From: Atkinsonella hypoxylon
Taxonomy: Eukaryota; Ascomycota; Sordariomycetes; Hypocreales; Clavicipitaceae
Length of the DNA: 64,000 nucleotides
Reading direction: 5' to 3'
Assembly (NCBI GenBank): GCA_000729835.1
Contig: JFHB01000098.1
Location: forward strand, 45,217 to 109,216
Each line of letters opens with the position of its first letter. Position 1 is the stretch's first letter. Below, piece after piece: positions 56,800 to 64,000 of the stretch. The notes beneath the pieces are model-generated. The model saw only the letters and a program-made list of their open reading frames with translations, did no database searches and was not told the DNA's origin. Made by a program: the position numbers and the translations under genes.

Positions 56800-57779
56800 G
56801 TTTATATAAGAAGGAAGTAAAATTGCGTGTAGAATAATCACGGAATCATACTTCTGCGTGCTGAATATTTGCAAAGTAGGTTATTTGCAGAGGTGAAGAA
56901 AGGCATAGTCCCAATGGCAAGTCTCAACCGCACACAGATCTGACTAATGCGCAGACAAATGCTATGTTCTCCATACACCGACATTATTCTCTTCCATTTT
57001 CCGACACATAGCGAGAACCTTTATGAGCTAGTCATGATTGCTTCCGACCTCTGATAGCTTTCTTCATGGAAGTGTCGTTTGCGAAGATCGGACACACCTT
57101 GATGGGTTCCGGGGCAGCCATCAAGGTTTCGCTGGTATAGCTGACATCACCACATTACATAACTTTGAAATAACTAGGTTTTAAATGACCAAAAACAATT
57201 ATGGCTGCATGTGGTTAATTCCAGGTCTTTCATGATTAGGATCGTAGCGAGCTCGCTTGCAGTTTAAATCCGCTGCGTGTTACGGTATAAATCGTGGTGT
57301 AAGTGGAGCTACAAGCTATAATACGGAATATAGGTTGCAATGTTAAGTAAGTCATGTGGTGACTAGTTAGTTACTGCCTCACAGACCCCCCTTTGGAATT
57401 GCACAATAATCTACACATCTCACACACTTGCCACATGTCAATTAATAGGCTTACTACGGAATACTTATTCTTTATACTAATTTGGTAACATATAGCAGCA
57501 ATTGCTACTTCGATTGCTGTAGCTACACACGCGCTTTTACTGCTACTACAAGCTATGAATTGGGTTATCCCACCCAGAGTTAGCACTGTTAACATCTGTT
57601 CCTTTTACTAGGCACTACAGATACCTCACTATCAACTAAGCCTATTGATCCAACTTGTACATCTGTTCGTTATCTATTTCTAGCCTTATTTATCTAAAGG
57701 CTGACCTGACCGTCAGGCAGACAGCAGCGCCAGAAGGAGCACGGAGCACAAATCGTGCCGGCGCATCGGTAGTTAGTTC

Positions 57780-58063
57780 CCTGCAGGATTAGGATTGCAT
57801 GGACTCTATCGTGCGGTTCCGGCCGCACGTGCGTAGGATGCAGCCGCTGATTGGTTGCATCCACACATCGGCTCCCAACTTACAGTGGGTCCCCTTCAAA
57901 CCCCTCTTTCAGCCTAACTGCAACACGATAACTAATGCGTTAGGCACCTACGGATCCAACGGGTATATAGGTGGCCTCCTGTAGCTAGATAGATAGTTCG
58001 AATCTATCACTCTTGGTTATACCAACATCTTCCTTACAAGCCCACTAGCCTACTATTATTTAC

Positions 58064-58094
<31 letters not shown>

Positions 58095-58095
58095 G
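57780..58095 (+). repeat. Possible SINE-like remnant ending in a TTA microsatellite
   Basis: Bases 57991-58007 form a perfect tRNA T-arm shape (GATAG stem, TTCGAAT loop, CTATC stem), the same as an RNA polymerase III B box. The sequence then ends in about 13 TTA units at 58057-58095, a tail style seen in fungal retroposons. No full tRNA fold can be drawn upstream, so it is either an old SINE or a chance B box. Confidence 0.35.
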
Positions 58096-58344
58096 CCTTT
58101 TATTTTCCTCCGGGGGCCGCCTACGGCGAGCTCCTTCCTACTTCCTACAGCTCCTGCCTACAGCAAAGCTTCTGCCTATATTTAAGGAAAGAGTATGTAG
58201 CAATTTGTATTTACACATGGCCGAACGAATTCAAGATGTAGACTAATTAGACTCCTAGGGACGCCCTTATTACTGTCAGTAACATAGAGTAGGAAAGCGG
58301 GAAGCTACGCTTCACCCTGCTTCTGCTTGCCTCCGCCCTGCTCA

Positions 58345-58830
58345 ATTTTTCGCAGGCACGCCCTCCTGCATCGATTGATATTGCGCCGGCGAAGAGGAAG
58401 AGAATTCGCCCGCACCCAGACAGCGACGCGGAACCGGCCAGAAAGCAGGTCAAAAACTTCGAAATAATATCAATTAACCCCGTCTTTTAAATCCTCATAG
58501 GATAGCGCATTCGCTCCTGGAGCGCTAGCGTGGAGGTGGCGGTCCCGATAGTTGTTAACGAAGGGGCCTTTACCGCGCAGGAACAGTCCAGTACTGAGTC
58601 GCCTCAGGAGAGGGATCGAGTGCCGAGTTTTTTTTACAGGATTTAAGCAACGAGATCGCTAGATTAGTCCCAGCGGCAGTACGCTTAGATGTATAGAAAA
58701 TGCTGCTCAACGCATGCAGCAAGGTCCGAGGTAAGGACCCCCCCGGATTACTGTAGAAACCCTCGAAAACGCAGTTAACAAGGCGATCAAGACCAACCTC
58801 AATAGCCCTCAAATAGGAGCGATTGCTCCT
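58345..58830 (+). pseudogene. Remnant of a retroelement ORF1 (gag-like), degenerate
   Basis: Bases 58355-58489 are an open stretch of about 43 codons with a basic and acidic composition (APAKRKRIRPHPDSDAEPARKQVK) typical of nucleic-acid-binding proteins of fungal LINE elements. Further on, other codons (LARLVPAAVRL, then ...LLNACSKVRG, then ...SRPTSIALK) can be read but are interrupted by stop codons. Part of the segment recurs inverted at 59298-59432. I infer a retroelement; the family is not certain. Confidence 0.5.
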
Positions 58831-59432
58831 ACCTGCCTACACCTATACATCTGAGAAAGCCGCCGCGCTGGAGAGCTAGCCCGCGGCGGCCTTCTCGGAT
58901 GTGTGTGTATGTGTTAGGGTGCAAGAGCGCAGGCCGGAGCTAACGCCCGGCCCGGCACCGGCCCGGCACCGTCCTTTGTTGACTGCTTTTTCGACGTTTT
59001 CGACCGTGATTGGGGCTGAAGGGCTTAGGGCGGTGGCGCGCCCTGGCCCTCGCCTCAGTCGCGTTGCATGCTCCCAAGCAGCGCCTTCTATACATCCGGC
59101 AGCGCTACCGCCGGGACTACCCCAGCGATCTTTAAGTATAACTTCTGTAAGTAATTTAGCACTTAGTCCCTCTTCTAAGGCGACTTAGTATAAACTGCTC
59201 TTCTGCAGTAAAGGCTTCTTTGCCTGCTTAGGGGTAGCAGCAGCTCTAGGCGAGCTCCCTTTCCCCTTTGTCTACTACTATTAGGACTGCTGCCTCTGCG
59301 CTAGCACTCCAGGAGCGATACGCTTATCTTGGAGGGGCCTAAGGGGGGGTCAACTGATATTTTTTTGAAGTTTTTGTCTGTGTTAAGGCCGGTTCCGCGT
59401 CGCTGTTGGGTGCGGGTGAAATCTCTTCCTAA
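58393..59432. repeat. Inverted pair of ~135-bp retroelement fragments
   Basis: Arm 58393-58530 and arm 59298-59432 are reverse complements with many transitions. Shared blocks include GGCCGGTTCCGCGTCGCTGT and CGCTAGC-CTCCAGGAGCGA. They seem to be two copies of the same element lying head to head. Confidence 0.8.
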
Positions 59433-59740
59433 CTATTATAGCAATCATAATTATTAGTTATTAAATTGCCATAGTTAACTAGTACCTCTTGTAACTAATC
59501 CACCGAGGAAAAAACTCTATAGCAGAGAGAGAAACCATAGTGCTTCCTTTATTGTGTTTAATTCGGGTCCTTAACGGTCCTGGTCTGTTCCCTGCTATAA
59601 AAAAATAGTTGCTCCGCCGCGCTAGAGAGCCAGCCTGCGGCGGCATTCTTAGATGTGTGTGTGTGTGTGTTGCATGCTTTAAGCAACGTTTTCTATACAT
59701 CCGGGAGTGCTATCGCTGGGACTAATCTAGCGATCTTGTT
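58857..59740 (+). repeat. Direct repeat, second copy showing C-to-T and G-to-A changes
   Basis: The segments 58857-58915 and 59063-59132 recur contiguously at 59612-59737. The second copy lacks about 150 inner bases and differs mostly by transitions (for example GCTGGAGAGC to GCTAGAGAGC, CGGATGTG to TAGATGTG). The first copy contains its own hairpin with GCCGCCGCG and CGCGGCGGC arms. Confidence 0.8.
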
Positions 59741-60016
59741 GTGTACCATTTTATTTAGACGATGCTATATATTTCCCCGTTGATGGCTTTTGGGCGATGA
59801 GTCCACTCGCACATTGCTCAATTCAGACCCAGAATATGCTCAAGTAAAGTAAATGCCTAATTTTCACAAAATTCCGCCATCATTGCGCCCTTGATCTTTG
59901 AAACCACCTGATCCTGATGCACAGCCCAGTCTATACAAGTTCTGCGTCACATCTAAGTCGAAACATCCACCGTCTGCTCGTCAGATACATAAACACATAG
60001 CTTCATTCCTCATTCC

Positions 60017-62707
60017 TTACAGCAGTGCAAACCCAGCCTGCTCCAGCTCCTTGCCCGTCGGCAGCATCGGGCGTCCCTGCATGGGAAACGGCCAGAACAG
60101 AGGATTCTCCATGCTCTCCGCCGCCTTGCTCACTAGGCGTTCTCCTTCCCCCCCGACGATCGTGTTCCCTGTACCCCAATCGTATATAAAATCCCCAACG
60201 CCGACATTGGGTGCAAAGAAGTTCAGGCTACTTGTGTAGGGACGGACGATCTGATGATAATCCTCGGACGATAAGTTGTGCTCTTCAAATTCAACGTCAA
60301 TGTTCCACTTTTTGGCAAGATATCGTAGGATGTTGAGTGCTTGTTCGGCAAAATGATGGCACGGTGCCATCTCCGTTAGATCAGCGATTCCTCTCTTCAA
60401 CGCCTCTTTGATAGAAGGATCAATCTTGACTGCTGTCCTAATGTCGGACGTCGTTACTTTGCCCGGGCTCATCGTCTCAGCGGCGGAAGCACCAATGGCG
60501 AGATGCATGATGGAAGACGTGAGAACAAAATAAGGAACAAAGGACGGCGTTCGACGCAGTGTATACAGCTGAGCGTAAGAGGTAAGGAGTCCTTGGATGG
60601 CGTCGGCGGCCTGAGTGCAAACGTCCTTTGGTAGAATCTTGGACCCAGTGATTCGTAACTTGATGAGTGGACGAAAGAGGAGGAGGATGGCAAAGTGATA
60701 ATACATGCTAAGAGGCATTAGAGAATCCGCGAGCTAGTCCATCTCAAGACTGGATATGAAAGTGCGCTTACTGGGCGAATAATACCGCAGGAGTAAAATT
60801 ATGCCCCAGCCGCAGGACTTCTGGTATTCGATCATACCAGTTCAAGTACTGTGTGTATATCTTCAACAGCTCTCTGGCCGTCAGAGGCTTACCTGGAGAG
60901 TGCAGCATGTACAATGATTGGTGGACAAGCTCGCTTAGCTCACAGAAGCATTTGTACACGGACCGAACATTGGAAGGCTGCTCGCATGACCGTTGAAGAG
61001 GCGCCCCTAAGCACGCAAAGGCAACAGAGCAGAGAAACGTCAGTTAGTGCCACTTTCCTTTGAATCGGATCCATACGCTACGTAAGTGTTTTGACTTACC
61101 GTCGTCGGTGTAAGGAACCCATAAGGACGCCTCGATGTTTCCGATAATGCCAGGCTTCGGCGGCAAATGCGGGAAGCAAGAGCACTGGGGCAACGACCCC
61201 GTTGCCAGCGACCAAGCGTGATCCAGTGCAAAGGCACCCCAGAATGTAGCCGATTGCACTGCTAGCTCATCATCATCCAGCCCTTCTTGAAGTTGGTGCA
61301 GGCCCATCTCCACTGCCAATCGAATGCTCTGTCCAGCATAATACCAGCTTTCAGAATCTCGACCACAGCTCGCCTCTCGAATTGACATTATCCCTAGAGC
61401 CTGAATGGTAGTCAAATTATGGTGATCAGTCTCCTGATTGTACAGTCGCTGTGACTCTTTGAAGAAATGGTCGCCTGACGTATACGGATCATTTGGGTTC
61501 GCCCTTGTCATGGGCTGCGTCGAAAATCGACAACCTAGAGCGAGCAAGGCATTGACCAGAATCGATGAACAGTAGCGGTGACGGCCGTTGCGGAAGTCTT
61601 GCAAGAAATGTTCCTTGCTTAGCGATGCGAAGGTAGGGTACTCCCAGCAGAAGTACAGCGCCAAGAGATGCTGCACTAGATTGATGTCGCCCGTTATATC
61701 AGTCCACGTCCGAGGCGGGGTTTTCATTTCTGGCTCGTCCTTGTGCGTCAATATTTGCTCGAGCCCACGATACTTTCGAGCGCCGTTTTCGGATGTTTGG
61801 TCCATTGACATATTCTCGGCCCAGGAAGCCACTCTCGACTGGTGAGGAACAGACATGTCTGCTGTCCAATTCATAATATCAGGATACGAGTTGCTCCTAG
61901 CCGAGCCGGTTTGGCTCATGTTCCAAGGACTGTTTTGCCGGACTTCGTTCCGCAGACCAGGCTGCTGGGCTGCGACGGTATCTAAGCCGAGACCCATCTG
62001 CTGCAGGCGCGAGCCGCCAGCTCGGAAGTCGGTCATTGTATCTGTCACAGTCTCAGCATGCGAAACAGAGTCGTTAGACAAAGGAATTTGGACGATAGAG
62101 ACATGCCTGTTCCGGGCGGCAAATTGACGCCGAGCCATTCTGATATGTTTTCTACGGACTGGCCGTCACGTAGCCGTCTTAGCACTTCTTCCCAAAGGTC
62201 AGGCTGAATGAGTGCGGCAAAGACTTGATCGCTGGATCGTTGTCGTGAGCGAAGATTTTCAATCTCCGTACGAAGGTTTTCCTTTGACTGACGAACAGGA
62301 ACCTCGTATACGCATTCAATATCTCGTTGCGACTTGCATCGTCCACAAGGCTTCTGACCATCGCACTATGAACAAAGAAGGCAGCTTGTCAGCAGGGCAA
62401 TCCATTCCCGTCCCAGGACCAACTTTGTGCCGCAAAGGCGAGTTCCATTGGAGCCGGCGACTGAACATACCTTTGCGCGCTTCTTTCGGCACTCAGTGCA
62501 TGCATTGGGGGTTACAGCTCCCAGTCCCCTTCTGCGCTTTGAATTTTGCGGTTGGCTAGTCTGCGGTTTCGAGGGTGTGGAGGACGATGTTGCGGGCGTC
62601 GATTGATTTTGCTGGTTAGAAGACTGTGTGCTGCTTCCTTGAGGAGTGTTACCCGTACTGGGCTGACTCGGGCCGGAGGGGGTCTGGCTGCTGCTGTCCC
62701 TATCCAT
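60017..62707 (-). CDS. Zn2Cys6 / fungal_trans transcription factor
   Basis: The N-terminal exon (62471-62707) is Ser/Gln/Pro-rich and leads into NACTECRKKRAK. A 105-nt intron (62366-62470) separates it from CDGQKPCGRCKSQRDIEC, completing a perfect Zn2Cys6 cluster. A fungal_trans domain (about residues 250-550) follows with LLALYFCWEYPTFASLSKEHF, YCSSILVNALLALGCRFS, AVEMGLHQ and FWGAFALDHAWSLATGS. Further introns are 61007-61099 and 60708-60771; the C-terminus is ELEQAGFALL. Between about 62000 and 62125 the frame must shift once: the block ENISEWLG is in one frame and DFRAGGSRLQQMG in another. A non-consensus intron (for example 62042-62079) would repair it, or there is a one-base lesion. The likely role is a nuclear activator; it could regulate the accessory genes. 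Confidence 0.85.
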
Positions 62708-64000
62708 TGCTCGGCATGCGCTCCAAAATCTGGGCTTCTTCCTGACCCGAAGCTGTGGGCAAGCTTGCTGGCAAACTTGGCGCAGGGGTATTAGAAGCAG
62801 GCTAGCCAGCAAGGCAGATGTGAATGCACGGGCGTGCAAGCCCTTCAGTGAAAAAATTGACGAGAAGTCGTTTCGGGGAAGAAGAATGCGCCACAGCTAA
62901 TACACCGAAATTTTTATTGCCGTTCAGTGATCTGGATGATCCAAGCGTGTAAGTTGGCGGCAAATTGTTCGCGACAAGTAATACATAGTGCGGGGGGGGG
63001 AGGAACGTGTGGGACGAAAGCAAAGGCTCGAGACGATTCAGAAACGCGAGGAGTGTCAAGAACACTGATTAGCCGTATCTCGAAGGAGGCAGCAGTGAAT
63101 TCATAAAGGCCGCTGCGGAAAGGTTTGGATTGAGGGGTGGCGTGGATGCTTTGGTCGGGTGGCTGTGGTTGCGTGGGTTCTGAAGCACGAGCATATCAGG
63201 CGCAGCCGCGCAAGGTGGGAGTAGTTGGTGGGAGTAGTTGGTGGTTGTGGTGGTGGTGGTGGTGGTGGTGAAGCGATGTCGAGGCGTGTGGTGTTGAGAG
63301 AGCTGGTGTGCGTCGAGCACCTGAGGTTTTCAGGTACCCAGGTACAGGTAGTTTAGGTACCTAGGTAGGTAGGTAGGTGGGCCAAGTACCTGGTTGCCTG
63401 GTATCGAGGTAGGTATCTGGAGAAGCCAGGCACTTGAAGCAGTTCTCATGTGCTGTCTGGCATGTACCACGCGAGAAAGTTGGATTCATACATGCGCCGT
63501 GGGACAAGGTCGATAGCGGGCGAATGTCGTAAAGCAGCGAGGCAAGGGGGAGAAAGTCGAGAACATGGAAGAATTCGCATGTCCGATCGGTGGGTAACAG
63601 TCGGTTTGATGGGGAGATGCGAAATGTGATACCGTCAAGGATGAAGCGCCGAGTCTGCCAATCTGCGTTTGGCTGGAAGCGCTGGGGGCATATACAAGCG
63701 TGGGTCGTCGTTATAATACATAGAACTATTTATTATATCACAGCGGCGGTTCGCGCCTTTGCCATTTGCGGTTTGGTCTGGGCCTGTGCTTTCCAACCTT
63801 TCTTTGTCTTTCCTTTCATCAACTTCCCTATGCCCACGGGTTTCGACAAATCTTTCTTGTCGTAGATTCATTTCCCTATGGTTTGATTTCAACAGCTGGG
63901 ACATCCATGCTCTTTCGCCTCTTCTTCTTCTTCTTCTTCTTCTTCTTCTTCTTCTCTCTCTCTCTCTCTTCTTCTTCTTCTTCTTCTTCTTCTTCTTCTT
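62708..64000 (-). promoter_or_regulatory. Upstream region of the transcription factor, with simple repeats
   Basis: The left part should be promoter and 5' leader of the regulator. Simple repeats include GGT units at 63241-63270, tandem TAGG/TACC words at 63330-63420, and a C-run at 62992-63000. The window ends in a CTT/TTC microsatellite interrupted by CT units (63921-64000). No gene recognised. Confidence 0.45.
63921..64000. repeat. CTT microsatellite with an internal CT run, cut by the window edge
   Basis: Long run of CTT units, a CTCTCTCTCTCT insertion at about 63954-63969, and more CTT units to the last base. Confidence 0.95.

Larger units (their letters stand above)
56800..60016. other. 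Repeat-dense intergenic region
   Basis: Holds no complete gene. Bases 56800-57700 are ordinary AT-rich DNA; after that comes a nest of repeat remnants (annotated separately). The last 300 bases are the 3' flank of the transcription factor. Confidence 0.55.

Noticed and set aside
58857..59740. Repeated units considered as a CRISPR-like array
   Set aside because: Only two copies, long and diverged, in a fungal genome with transposon remnants.
62042..62079. A 38-nt intron proposed to fix the regulator's frame
   Set aside because: The donor GTCTAA is non-consensus and the length is below normal for this genome, so I report it only as one option.
63069..63320. Reverse frame with Thr and Pro runs upstream of the regulator
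   Set aside because: It is generated by the GGT and TAGG simple repeats and has no protein-like pattern.

Overview
The window looks like nuclear DNA of a filamentous ascomycete (Pezizomycotina; the gene families fit Sordariomycetes, probably Hypocreales, but the species cannot be read off). Evidence: genes are short-exon with 45-105 nt GT..AG introns, there is an intron-containing tRNA-Gly, and there are typical fungal families (two Zn2Cys6 regulators, a BtgC-type GH17 glucanase, a BIM1/X325 copper protein, an NF-X1-type helicase). Gene-poor AT-rich tracts carry decayed repeats.

Layout. 1-6.8 kb: an NF-X1-type helicase running off the left edge and apparently disrupted, a tRNA-Gly(GCC), and a C6 transcription factor. 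6.8-12 kb: a gene desert with a Mutator-like miniature element. 12-24 kb: a conserved housekeeping block of GH17 glucanase, SRR1-domain protein, BIM1-like protein, Doa1/Ufd3 WD40-PFU-PUL protein and a STRAP-like WD40 protein, interrupted by a TA-flanked miniature element at 21.8 kb. 25-44 kb: an accessory, metabolism-rich stretch of O-methyltransferase, Git1-like MFS permease, Ayr1-like SDR, old-yellow-enzyme oxidoreductase, cytochrome P450, NTF2-FMO fusion and acyltransferase-3 membrane protein. 45-60 kb: sparser and repeat-rich, with a fungal kinase-like protein, a small Cys-rich protein, an unrecognised GC-rich gene whose motif order resembles a divergent class I terpene cyclase, an FAD-dependent monooxygenase-like protein, and a nest of retroelement remnants. 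60-62.7 kb: a second Zn2Cys6/fungal_trans regulator. The window ends in a CTT microsatellite.

How the genes may work together. The 12-24 kb genes are unrelated cellular functions (wall remodelling, copper handling, ubiquitin/Cdc48 work, RNA-complex scaffolding). The 25-57 kb set holds tailoring activities usual in fungal specialised metabolism but no PKS or NRPS. If the gene at 50.6-52.2 kb is a terpene cyclase, it would supply the missing core enzyme, with the P450, the flavoproteins, the acyltransferase and possibly the C6 regulator as partners. This is a hypothesis; the genes are scattered, on both strands, and separated by repeats.

All exon joins were read by eye from splice signals and reading frame. 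Names rest on motifs and recalled family architecture, not on a database search.
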